Below, piece by piece: positions 7,881 through 14,270 of a stretch of 15,007 bases of DNA (position 1 is the stretch's first letter; every line of letters begins with the position of its first letter). Position numbers and translations under genes: made by a program. Source of the stretch: an uncultured Chlorobiaceae bacterium (GTDB taxonomy: Bacteria > Bacteroidota > Chlorobiia > Chlorobiales > Chlorobiaceae); the NCBI GenBank assembly GCA_903917955.1, contig CAIXCO010000204.1:1-15007 (forward strand), read 5' to 3'. The notes under the pieces were generated by a model that did not search any database, was not told the DNA's origin, and saw nothing but the letters and a program-made list of their open reading frames with translations.

Positions 7881-8114
7881 CCTTGAAAAAAAGGCAGATA
7901 AGGCAATACAGGTCATAAACAATCCAGAGGCATTAAAATTCAACTCTTTTCCAGAAACATGGCAAGAGTAACACTTTGAAAAACACAGGAAGAACATCCG
8001 TTCAAGGTAAAGGATAAAACCTTTTCTTCGCAAACGGTCAGAGAAAAAAATAATTTGTTTTTCTTGAGCCGAAATAATGGTAACTATCCGTTTTTCATCA
8101 GCGTTATCAATTAC
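7881..8114. other. Divergent intergenic region between EnvC-like gene and murA
   Basis: This 234-bp gap must hold the promoters of both divergent genes. It is AT-rich with A and T runs (for example around 8043-8052). Several TTG-containing hexamers occur, but I found no -35/-10 pair good enough to call on either strand. Open frames from both sides reach into it (to 8033 on the minus strand and from TTG 8055 on the plus strand), but neither extension looks conserved. No Shine-Dalgarno site precedes the chosen murA start. Confidence 0.5.
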
Positions 8115-9386
8115 ATGGACAAGCTTGTCATAAGGGGTGGTCGCCGGATTTCCGGAAGCATAACCGCCTCGGGATCAAAAAATGCCTCCCTGCCGATCAT
8201 TGCCGCAACACTGCTTACCGGTGAGAGTACCTTTACCCTTCATCAGATTCCTGATCTGGTTGATATAACAACTTTTACCCACCTTTTGCACCACCTTGGC
8301 GCCGAAACAACTTTTGAGGGAAACACCCTGAAGATCTCATCAAAAAACGTGGAAAATATTCAGGCACCTTATGAGCTGGTCAATAAAATGAGAGCATCAA
8401 TCTATGTGCTCGGACCGATGCTTGCAAGATTTGGCCATGCAAGGGTCTCTCTCCCCGGAGGGTGTGCTTTTGGGCCGCGCCCCATCGACCTTCATTTAAT
8501 GGCTATGGAAAAACTCGGTGCAAAAATCACCATTGAAACCGGATTTATTGATGCCACCGCCCCCAATGGTAAACTGCAAGGCGGCCATATCGATTTTCCA
8601 ATCTCTTCTGTCGGAGCAACAGGCAATGCCCTCATGGCGGCGGTACTTGCCGAAGGTACCACAACCATCAGCAACGCGGCTGCAGAACCTGAAATTGAGA
8701 CTCTCTGCAAATTTCTCATAGCCATGGGTGCAACAATCAGGGGGACAGGCACAACCGAACTTGAAATAGAGGGTGGCTGCACACTTAAGGCAATTGAGTT
8801 TTATAATGTTTTTGACCGAATCGAGGCGGGAACCCTGCTTGCTGCTGCGGCCATAACCGGAGGTGACCTTACCATTAACGGTGTTGAACCTGAGCAAATG
8901 AAAGCGGTGCTGAAAAAATTTGTTCATGCAGGCTGCTCCATTGCAACAACTGAAAACAGCATCACCCTGAAAAGCCCTGAAAAACTTGTTTCAACCGATG
9001 TCACGGCAAAACCTTACCCCTCCTTTCCAACCGACATGCAGGCCCAATGGATCGCGCTGATGACCCAGGCTGAAGGAACAAGTCATGTTACCGACAAGGT
9101 CTATCATGAGCGCTTCAACCATATTCCTGAGCTGAACCGGCTCGGTGCCCATATTGAGATTCACAAAAACCAGGCGGTGGTTCACGGGCCCCAGCCTCTT
9201 TCAGGTACCAAAGTGATGTCGACCGATTTAAGAGCATCAGCAAGCCTTGTTCTTGCTGGACTTGTGGCTGAAGGCATAACGGAGGTACTGAGAGTGTACC
9301 ACCTCGACCGCGGATATGAAAAAATTGAAACAAAACTAAATAGCCTTGGAGCCGATATCAGCCGAGAAAAGTACAACGAATTTTAA
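8115..9386 (+). CDS. murA: UDP-N-acetylglucosamine 1-carboxyvinyltransferase
   Basis: MurA transfers enolpyruvate from phosphoenolpyruvate to UDP-GlcNAc, the first committed cytoplasmic step of peptidoglycan synthesis, and is the target of fosfomycin. The 423-residue protein has the normal length and EPSP-synthase fold signatures. Lys22-Asn23 in SGSKNASLP are the conserved substrate residues, and Cys117 in LPGGCAFGPRP is the PEP-binding cysteine, so the fosfomycin-sensitive form is expected. TDLRASASLVLAGL near the C-terminus carries the conserved arginine. The open frame reaches back to a TTG at 8055, but the extra 20 residues look unlike MurA, and family proteins begin at MDKLVIRGG, so I take ATG 8115. 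No clear Shine-Dalgarno site is present. The tRNA array starts 80 bp downstream. Confidence 0.95.
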   Translation: MDKLVIRGGRRISGSITASGSKNASLPIIAATLLTGESTFTLHQIPDLVDITTFTHLLHHLGAETTFEGNTLKISSKNVENIQAPYELVNKMRASIYVLGPMLARFGHARVSLPGGCAFGPRPIDLHLMAMEKLGAKITIETGFIDATAPNGKLQGGHIDFPISSVGATGNALMAAVLAEGTTTISNAAAEPEIETLCKFLIAMGATIRGTGTTELEIEGGCTLKAIEFYNVFDRIEAGTLLAAAAITGGDLTINGVEPEQMKAVLKKFVHAGCSIATTENSITLKSPEKLVSTDVTAKPYPSFPTDMQAQWIALMTQAEGTSHVTDKVYHERFNHIPELNRLGAHIEIHKNQAVVHGPQPLSGTKVMSTDLRASASLVLAGLVAEGITEVLRVYHLDRGYEKIETKLNSLGADISREKYNEF

Positions 9387-9413
9387 ATTCTATAAAAAAA
9401 GATCATTATTTGT

Positions 9414-9441
9414 TTGGATATTATTAGCGAAGCATTATATT
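9414..9441 (+). promoter_or_regulatory. Putative promoter of the tRNA array
   Basis: TATATT at 9436-9441 matches the -10 consensus at five of six positions. TTGGAT at 9414-9419 is a weak -35 with a 16-bp spacer. Transcription would start near 9448, leaving a leader of about 19 nt before the first tRNA. The position between murA and the array fits, but the -35 box is poor. Confidence 0.4.
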
Positions 9442-9466
9442 AACTGCCTCTAAAGCCAAGCATTGA

Positions 9467-9540
9467 GGGCCCTTAGCTCAGTTGGTCAGAGCAAGCGACT
9501 CATAATCGCTGGGTCGTAGGTTCAAGTCCTACAGGGCCCA
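9467..9540 (+). tRNA. tRNA-Ile(CAT), the lysidine-modified isoacceptor
   Basis: A complete cloverleaf folds: 7-bp acceptor GGGCCCT/AGGGCCC, D stem GCTC/GAGC, anticodon stem AGCGA/TCGCT, T stem GTAGG/CCTAC, discriminator A. The anticodon CAT is at 9501-9503. It is not the initiator: position 1 pairs with 72, and the three G-C pairs of the anticodon stem are missing. Against elongator Met, the acceptor has C4-G69 and C5-G68, and the anticodon arm resembles the minor isoleucine tRNA of other bacteria, both features used by TilS. I therefore assign it to Ile for AUA codons, needing C34 changed to lysidine. CCA is not encoded. Confidence 0.85.
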
Positions 9541-9575
9541 CAGAGTTGTGAAAGATTGGAATAGAGTAAATACCT

Positions 9576-9652
9576 GGCGTGTTCGTCTAGTGGCCCAGGA
9601 CATCGCCCTCTCAAGGCGAAGATCACGGGTTCGAATCCCGTACACGCTACCA
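9576..9652 (+). tRNA. tRNA-Glu(CTC)
   Basis: The cloverleaf has the D arm GTCTAGTGGCCCAGGAC typical of glutamate tRNAs, anticodon stem TCGCC/GGCGA, T stem ACGGG/CCCGT and anticodon CTC at 9610-9612. The acceptor stem pairs GGCGTGT with ACACGCT, so the first pair is G1-U72, a wobble where G-C is usual. The discriminator is A (9649) and the next three bases are CCA (9650-9652), the only tRNA of the four with CCA in the gene. It reads GAG codons and would supplement a TTC isoacceptor located elsewhere. Confidence 0.93.
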
Positions 9653-9658
9653 TATAAT

Positions 9659-9732
9659 GCACCCGTAGCTCAATTGGATAGAGCATCTGACTACGAATCA
9701 GAAGGTTAGAGGTTCGACTCCTCTCGGGTGCA
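9659..9732 (+). tRNA. tRNA-Arg(ACG)
   Basis: All stems form: acceptor GCACCCG/CGGGTGC, D stem GCTC/GAGC, anticodon stem TCTGA/TCAGA, T stem AGAGG/CCTCT. The anticodon ACG is at 9693-9695; A34 is expected to be deaminated to inosine by TadA so that it reads CGU, CGC and CGA. The discriminator is A and CCA is not encoded. Only six bases separate it from the preceding tRNA-Glu, so the two are processed from one transcript. Confidence 0.95.
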
Positions 9733-9760
9733 CAAGGTTCTCATTTCTTCTGGTCACCAT

Positions 9761-9834
9761 TGAGGAGTGGCCAAATTGGTAAGGCTCCTGATTCTGGATC
9801 AGGCAATTTGCAGGTTCGAGTCCTGCCTCCTCAG
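9761..9834 (+). tRNA. tRNA-Gln(CTG)
   Basis: The acceptor TGAGGAG pairs with CTCCTCA, including the weak U1-A72 pair used by glutaminyl-tRNA synthetase, and the discriminator is G as in other glutamine tRNAs. Anticodon stem CCTGA/TCAGG flanks the anticodon CTG at 9794-9796; the T stem is GCAGG/CCTGC. CCA is not encoded. It ends the array, and a terminator begins six bases downstream. Confidence 0.94.
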
Positions 9835-9840
9835 CAAAGC

Positions 9841-9873
9841 AAAAAAAAGAGCGCGAAAGTGCTCTTTTTTTTT
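9841..9873 (+). terminator. Rho-independent terminator of the tRNA array
   Basis: The stem GAGCGC/GTGCTC closes a GAAA tetraloop and is extended by A-T pairs to about 14 bp; nine T residues follow (9865-9873). One pair is G-U on the plus strand and would be A-C on the minus strand, so the plus strand is the functional one. It sits right after tRNA-Gln. Confidence 0.9.
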
Positions 9874-10018
9874 GTCCAAAATCTAATTAAACTCTTCGAT
9901 TCTATTCCATTCCCCCTTTTTTCGGGCTTGGCAACTTTACAGATTCACACTTCCGCGCAATCAGCCATAATCGCCAAATTTTTTTATACCTCTTCCAGCT
10001 TGCCCCGGCACAAGAGGC

Positions 10019-10056
10019 AAAAAAAAAGAGACAGAACTTTCATTCTGTCTCTTTTT
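10019..10056 (-). terminator. Rho-independent terminator of the lipoprotein gene
   Basis: A perfect 14-bp inverted repeat (10023-10036 with 10043-10056), core AGAGACAGAA, encloses a 6-nt loop and on the minus strand runs into nine T residues (10027-10019). It lies about 25 bp past the stop codon of the small lipoprotein gene. With five T residues on the other side it may also stop rightward transcription leaking from the tRNA array. Confidence 0.9.
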
Positions 10057-10081
10057 AACAAGAAACCGGGATACCGGAAAC

Positions 10082-10291
10082 TTATTTTGCTGCTGGTGCT
10101 GCTGGTGCTTCTGCTGCTGGTGCTGCTGCTGGTGCCTCTGCTGCTGGTGCTGCAGGTGCTGCTGCTGGTGCCTCTGCTGCTGGTGCTGCAGGTGCTTCGA
10201 CAGGTGCTTCAACAGGTGCTTCAGCTTTTTTTGCGCAGCCAACGAAACCAACTGAGCTCAAAAGAAAGAGGAAAATGAAAAGTTTTTTCAT
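10082..10291 (-). CDS. Small Ala/Pro/Glu-repeat lipoprotein
   Basis: The 69-residue product has a lipoprotein signal peptide (MKKLFIFLFLLSSVGFVGC) with the lipidated cysteine at residue 19. The lipobox has Phe at -3, a little unusual, with Val and Gly before the Cys. The residue after Cys is Ala, so outer-membrane sorting is expected by the E. coli rule, if that applies here. The mature 51 residues are a short AKKAE stretch followed by EAPVEAP and EAPAAAPAA-type repeats ending in Lys, with no folded domain. Such Ala/Pro tails are usually extended and may span or touch the cell wall; the function is unknown. The gene stands alone between its own terminator and that of acnB. No Shine-Dalgarno site is visible before the ATG. 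The plus-strand Leu-rich frame over the same bases is a by-product of the repeats. Confidence 0.8.
   Translation of the reverse strand: MKKLFIFLFLLSSVGFVGCAKKAEAPVEAPVEAPAAPAAEAPAAAPAAPAAEAPAAAPAAEAPAAPAAK
10119..10190 (-). repeat. Perfect tandem duplication of a 36-bp unit
   Basis: Bases 10119-10154 and 10155-10190 are identical, and the first six bases repeat again before sequence diverges. Each unit codes 12 residues of the Ala/Pro/Glu tail of the lipoprotein. The flanking DNA is made of shorter related GCTGGT-type units. Exact identity points to recent slippage or unequal exchange, and copy number may vary between strains. Confidence 0.9.
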
Positions 10292-10347
10292 TGCTATTAT
10301 TATTTTTGTTGTTTGATAATTGACAGCTTCATCAGCTCTCGAATAAT

Positions 10348-10380
10348 AAAAAAAAACAGCGACTTTTCAAAAGCCTACTG
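10348..10380 (-). terminator. Rho-independent terminator of acnB
   Basis: On the minus strand, CAGTAGGC pairs with GTCGCTG across a TTTTGAAAA loop region, with one bulged A and two G-U pairs, and nine T residues follow (10356-10348). The G-U pairs would be A-C on the plus strand, so it acts on leftward transcripts. It lies about 50-85 bp past the acnB stop. Confidence 0.8.
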
Positions 10381-10383
10381 TAG

Positions 10384-10416
10384 GGCGGAATATGCAAAAA
10401 AATTTCACATCCCGCC
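10384..10416 (-). other. Extra hairpin in the acnB 3' untranslated region
   Basis: An 11-bp stem joins 10406-10416 and 10384-10394 (GGCGGGATGTG with CATATTCCGCC on the minus strand) around an 11-nt loop. Two pairs are G-U on the minus strand and A-C on the plus strand, so the structure belongs to the acnB transcript. It has no T tract of its own and sits directly before the terminator; a role in RNA stability is possible. Confidence 0.7.
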
Positions 10417-10432
10417 TTAATAAATGTTTTTT

Positions 10433-13003
10433 TTACTCAACAAGCAACTCTAATTCTGATTTTTCGAGCTTATGAAAGTTGAGATATTGATAAATGTTCT
10501 CTTCCTTTCCACCAGAGAGGTGCCGGCTGAAAATCTCCATGTATTCGTCCTTGTTTGGCAGGTGGCCAAGAAGTGCACAAACTGCGGCAAGTTCCGCTGA
10601 ACCAAGATAAACCTGGGCGCCGGTACCCATGCGATTATCGAAGTTTCTGGTACTGGTGGAGAATACGACAGCATTATCGGCGACCCTTGCCTGATTACCC
10701 ATGCAAAGCGAACACCCCGGACGCTCAATACGGGCTCCGGAGGCGCCGAATACCGAGTAATAGCCCTCCCCGACCAGCTTTATCATGTCCATCTTTGTGG
10801 GAGGAACAATCCAGAGTTTGACAGGCGCAACACCCTGGTTCCGCAAAATTTCACCAAGAGCGCGGAAATGGCCGATATTGGTCATGCAGCTTCCGACAAA
10901 GACCTCATCAATGATTTTGGGTTTACTGCCGTCAAGCAGTACCTCACCAAGCGTCATGACATCGTCCGGGTCGTTGGGGCAGGCAAGAATAGGCTCGATA
11001 ATTTTGCTCATATCAATTTCAATCACTGCGGCATACTCGGCATCACCATCCGGCTCAAGGAGTGCAGGGTTTTGAAGCCATGCGTGCATTTTGCCAATAC
11101 GGCGCTGAAGGGTCTCTGCGTCGCCGTAGCCCTCTTCAATCATCTGTTCGAGCAATGTGATGTTTGAGCTGAGATATTCAATGACAGGCTCTTTATCGAG
11201 CCGTACGGTACATGCCGCAGCACTCCGTTCCGCAGAAGCATCACTGAGCTCAAAGGCCTGCTCAACCTTGAGCTTCGGCAACCCTTCGATTTCAAGGATA
11301 CGTCCGGCAAAAATATTTTTCTTCCCTTTCTTTTCGACTGTCAGCAAACCCTGCTTTATGGCCACGTATGGAATGGCATTGACAAGATCACGCAGCGTAA
11401 TGCCTTGCTGGAGTTCACCCGTAAAACGCACGAGCACCGATTCAGGAACATTGAGTGGCATGGAACCGGTAACACCGGCAAAAGCGACAAGCCCGGAGCC
11501 CGCAGGGAAAGAAATTCCGATTGGAAAACGGGTGTGGGAGTCGGCACCGGTGCCGAGCGTATCGGGCAACACCATACGGTTCAACCAGGTATGAATGACC
11601 CCATCTCCCGGTTTAAGCGAAACACCACCCCTGCTCATGATGAAATAGGGAAGGCTGCGATGCAATTTTACATCGGAAGGCTTGGGATAGGCTGAGGTAT
11701 GGCAAAAGCTCTGCATGAAAAGGTCTGCGCTGAAACTTAGTGCGGCAAACTCTTTGACCTCGTCACGGGTCATGGCCCCCGTAGTATCCTGTGAGCCAAC
11801 CGTCAGCGTTTCAGGCTCAACGTACATTCCCGGACGAACACCCGGCAAACCACACGCCTTGCCGATCATTTTCTGTGCAAGCGTATACCCTTTTCCACTG
11901 TCAGCAGGCTGTTCCGGACGAAGGAAGAGGGTATCTTCACCCAGTCCGAGCGCTTTGCGCGCCTTTCTGGTCAGGGTGCGGCCAATAATGAGCGGAATAC
12001 GCCCTCCGGCGCGCACCTCGTCAGCAATCGTATTAGGAGAGAGTTCGAAACGTGCAATGACCTCACCATTCTTCTCTATGGTACCGCTGGAGAGGTAGAG
12101 ATCGATGACGTCACCCATCTCCATTGCCGTTACATCAGCCTGAATCGGCAAGGCACCCGAATCCTCGGCTGTATTGAAAAAAATGGGGGCTATGGTACTG
12201 CCAATCACCACGCCACCGGTCCGTTTGTTCGGCACGGCCGCAATGTCGTTGCCAATATGCCACTGAACCGAGTTTATACCCGACTTCCGGCTTGAGCCTG
12301 TACCGACAACATCACCAACATAAACGAGCGGATAGCCTTTTGTTTTCAGCTCGGCAATGGTCTCTATCGGATCGGTTATTTTAGTGCCAAGCATGCAACG
12401 GGCATGGAGAGGAATATCACTGCGGGTAAAGGCCTCACTGGCGGGAGAGAGATCGTCCGTATTGGTTTCACCAGGCACCTTGAAGACCGTAAGGGTCATT
12501 TTTTCGGGCAGCGTGGGCTTTGAAGTAAACCATTCGGCTTCGGCCCATGATTTGAGCACCTCTTCGGCATGGGAGTTGGTTTTTGAAAGATCAACGACAA
12601 CATCAAAGAGGTCATAGACCAGAAGGGTTTTTTTCAGCATCGTAGCGGCTTCACTACATATTGCCGGATCGTCATGGCTGAGCGCATCAACAAGAGGCTT
12701 GACATTGTAGCCGCCAAGCATGGTGCCCAAAATTCTGACCGCCTCAACCGTATCAATCACCGTACAGGAGACAGTCCCCTTGAGGATTGCATCAAGAAAA
12801 GCCGCTTTTTCAAACGCAGCATCATCAACACCCGGGCTGACATGCTCACAAAACAACTCAAGCAAATACTCTTTTTCCCCGACACTCTCCTGCTGAAGCA
12901 GGTCAACAAGCAAACGAGTCTGTTCGACCGTTAAGGGTAAGGGTGGAATGCTGAGCTTTGCTCTCTCTTCGGTATGCGTGCGATATTGGTCTACAAGACT
13001 CAT
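10433..13003 (-). CDS. acnB: Aconitate hydratase B
   Basis: AcnB interconverts citrate and isocitrate through cis-aconitate, and many AcnB enzymes also hydrate 2-methylaconitate. In green sulfur bacteria this step belongs to the reductive TCA cycle. The 856-residue protein is nearly as long as E. coli AcnB and similar from end to end: an N-terminal HEAT-like domain (about 1-160, LGTMLGGYNVKPLVDAL), the swivel domain (GETNTDDLSPASEAF, VGDVVGTGSSRKSG), then the catalytic core (MVLPDTLGTGADSHTRFPIG). The three [4Fe-4S] ligands are Cys706 in SCMTNIG and Cys764 and Cys767 in GCSLCMGNQ. The swivel domain lies before the core, the order that separates AcnB from AcnA. GGGAG about nine bases before the ATG supports the start. 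The gene appears monocistronic, with its own terminator and a 241-bp gap upstream. Confidence 0.97.
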   Translation of the reverse strand: MSLVDQYRTHTEERAKLSIPPLPLTVEQTRLLVDLLQQESVGEKEYLLELFCEHVSPGVDDAAFEKAAFLDAILKGTVSCTVIDTVEAVRILGTMLGGYNVKPLVDALSHDDPAICSEAATMLKKTLLVYDLFDVVVDLSKTNSHAEEVLKSWAEAEWFTSKPTLPEKMTLTVFKVPGETNTDDLSPASEAFTRSDIPLHARCMLGTKITDPIETIAELKTKGYPLVYVGDVVGTGSSRKSGINSVQWHIGNDIAAVPNKRTGGVVIGSTIAPIFFNTAEDSGALPIQADVTAMEMGDVIDLYLSSGTIEKNGEVIARFELSPNTIADEVRAGGRIPLIIGRTLTRKARKALGLGEDTLFLRPEQPADSGKGYTLAQKMIGKACGLPGVRPGMYVEPETLTVGSQDTTGAMTRDEVKEFAALSFSADLFMQSFCHTSAYPKPSDVKLHRSLPYFIMSRGGVSLKPGDGVIHTWLNRMVLPDTLGTGADSHTRFPIGISFPAGSGLVAFAGVTGSMPLNVPESVLVRFTGELQQGITLRDLVNAIPYVAIKQGLLTVEKKGKKNIFAGRILEIEGLPKLKVEQAFELSDASAERSAAACTVRLDKEPVIEYLSSNITLLEQMIEEGYGDAETLQRRIGKMHAWLQNPALLEPDGDAEYAAVIEIDMSKIIEPILACPNDPDDVMTLGEVLLDGSKPKIIDEVFVGSCMTNIGHFRALGEILRNQGVAPVKLWIVPPTKMDMIKLVGEGYYSVFGASGARIERPGCSLCMGNQARVADNAVVFSTSTRNFDNRMGTGAQVYLGSAELAAVCALLGHLPNKDEYMEIFSRHLSGGKEENIYQYLNFHKLEKSELELLVE

Positions 13004-13112
13004 AAGGTCAATCTCCCTGTGTTATGTATGTTTGAAACAAATGTACTTCAAGAAAATGCCGGGAAGGCTTCTCTGCTGTCACGCAACAAGCGAACAATCT
13101 TAAAAATACCAT

Positions 13113-13138
13113 ACCTCCCTTTTATAAACAAGAGAGGT
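13113..13138 (-). promoter_or_regulatory. Hairpin between queA and acnB, possible weak terminator or leader element
   Basis: On the minus strand 13138-13131 (ACCTCTCT) pairs with 13120-13113 (AGGGAGGT) around a 10-nt loop; one pair is G-U on this strand and A-C on the other, so it belongs to leftward RNA. A short T run (TATTTTT) follows after a few bases. It may end the hisD-queA transcript weakly. A second copy of the arm (13191-13199) could compete for the same bases. The rest of the 241-bp gap shows no other gene; AT-rich -10-like sequences are present but none is convincing. Confidence 0.45.
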
Positions 13139-13244
13139 TCTTTTCGATACCGGCGGTAACGACTAATTTTTTCAGGATGGGAACGAATTTAACCTCTCTC
13201 TTTAAGGTAGAGATGCAAAAAAAGCGATTGAGAAAAACAAAATC

Positions 13245-14270
13245 CTAAGCAATAAACATGCTGTCACCATAACTGAGAAAGTTGTAGCCCTGGTCAAGCG
13301 CTTCACGGTAGGCATTGCGCAGCTTGTCGGGGCCTGCAAATGCGGCTGTAAGCATGAGTACGGTTGAGCGTGGCGCATGAAAGTTGGTCAAAAGCTGATC
13401 AATAATGCGAAATTGATAACCGGGATAGATAAAAATGTCAGCTTCGCCCCTCAGCGGCTCATCCCCCTCAAACCGCTCAATGCGCTCTCCGGCATGTTCC
13501 AGTGCTCTTGTAACGGTTGTTCCGACGGCAACAACCCTTCCGCCAGCCATTTTTGCCTGGCGAATTTTTCGGGCGCACTCCGCCGGTATTGAGTAAAACT
13601 CACGGTGCATGAGATGCTCCTCGAGCGCATCTACCCTGACAGGAAGAAAGGTACCCAATCCGACATGCAGCGTGAGACTCACAACATCAACACCCTTCCG
13701 GCGAAGTTTTTCAAGCAGTTCGGCAGTCATGTTCAGTGATGCGGTCGGTGCCGCTACTGAGCCCGGCAATTCGGCAAAAACTGTCTGGTAACGCTCACGA
13801 TCAACCTCCTCCGCCTCCCGTTTGAGATAGGGAGGGATAGGCACTCCCCCGAAACGGTCGAAGAGCCCAGTAAGTGATTGCTCACCACAGAGCGCAATAC
13901 GGGCAATTCCATGATCGACAAGCTCGGTCACAAGCAGTTCATGATCGTACGCCACCAGCTTGTCGCCTTTTTTCAGCTTCCCCCGGTAAAGCACCAGATT
14001 TTGCTCCTCGCAGTGCTTCTCAAGAAGCATCAGCTCAATCTTCGCACCGGTCGGTTTGCACGCAAAGAGCCGTGCGCGGATAACTTTGGTATTGTTAAGC
14101 ACAAGCAGGTCTCCCTGCTGCAAAAAAGCATTAAGGCTGGCATAGGAGGTGTGCTCAAGGGCACCAGAGTTGCGGTCAACCACCAGGAGACGGGTTGAAC
14201 CACGCTCCAGAGGCGGGTACTTGGCAATCCTTTCCTCCGCCAATTCATAATCAAAGTCGGCTACTTTCAT
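13245..14270 (-). CDS. queA: S-adenosylmethionine:tRNA ribosyltransferase-isomerase
   Basis: QueA moves the ribosyl part of SAM onto 7-aminomethyl-7-deazaguanine at the wobble base of tRNA, forming epoxyqueuosine, the step before queuosine. The 341-residue length is normal. Recognisable segments in order are an N-terminal DFDYELAEERIAKYP block, LVLNNTKVIRARL, HVGLGTFLPV, HLMHREFY, GTTVTRALE, the FIYPGYQFRIIDQLLTNFH block and a C-terminal YNFLSYGDSMFIA. The usual AAPTAGLHF motif instead reads AAPTASLNMT (residues 175-182), with Ser, Asn and Met in three positions that are mostly Gly, His and Phe. The start is well supported by GAGG six to nine bases upstream. The ATG overlaps the hisD stop as ATGA, so translation is probably coupled. 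Confidence 0.95.
   Translation of the reverse strand: MKVADFDYELAEERIAKYPPLERGSTRLLVVDRNSGALEHTSYASLNAFLQQGDLLVLNNTKVIRARLFACKPTGAKIELMLLEKHCEEQNLVLYRGKLKKGDKLVAYDHELLVTELVDHGIARIALCGEQSLTGLFDRFGGVPIPPYLKREAEEVDRERYQTVFAELPGSVAAPTASLNMTAELLEKLRRKGVDVVSLTLHVGLGTFLPVRVDALEEHLMHREFYSIPAECARKIRQAKMAGGRVVAVGTTVTRALEHAGERIERFEGDEPLRGEADIFIYPGYQFRIIDQLLTNFHAPRSTVLMLTAAFAGPDKLRNAYREALDQGYNFLSYGDSMFIA

Noticed and set aside
8055..8114. TTG start giving murA 20 extra residues
   Set aside because: MurA proteins start at MDKLVIRGG, and the extension looks like translated intergenic DNA.
9653..9658. Perfect TATAAT just before tRNA-Arg
   Set aside because: It touches the first base of the mature tRNA, so transcription would begin inside the gene. 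It is more likely spacer sequence.
9989..10017. CCTCTT/AAGAGG stem with a small inner pairing
   Set aside because: It has no T tract on either strand and no G-U evidence for a strand; too weak to call as an RNA element.
10082..10200. Repeat array as a possible CRISPR
   Set aside because: Units are contiguous with no spacers and code in frame for Ala/Pro/Glu repeats, so it is a coding tandem repeat.
9760..10278. 172-codon plus-strand frame rich in Leu and Val
   Set aside because: It begins inside tRNA-Gln, crosses two terminators and is Leu-rich only because it reads the lipoprotein repeat backwards.
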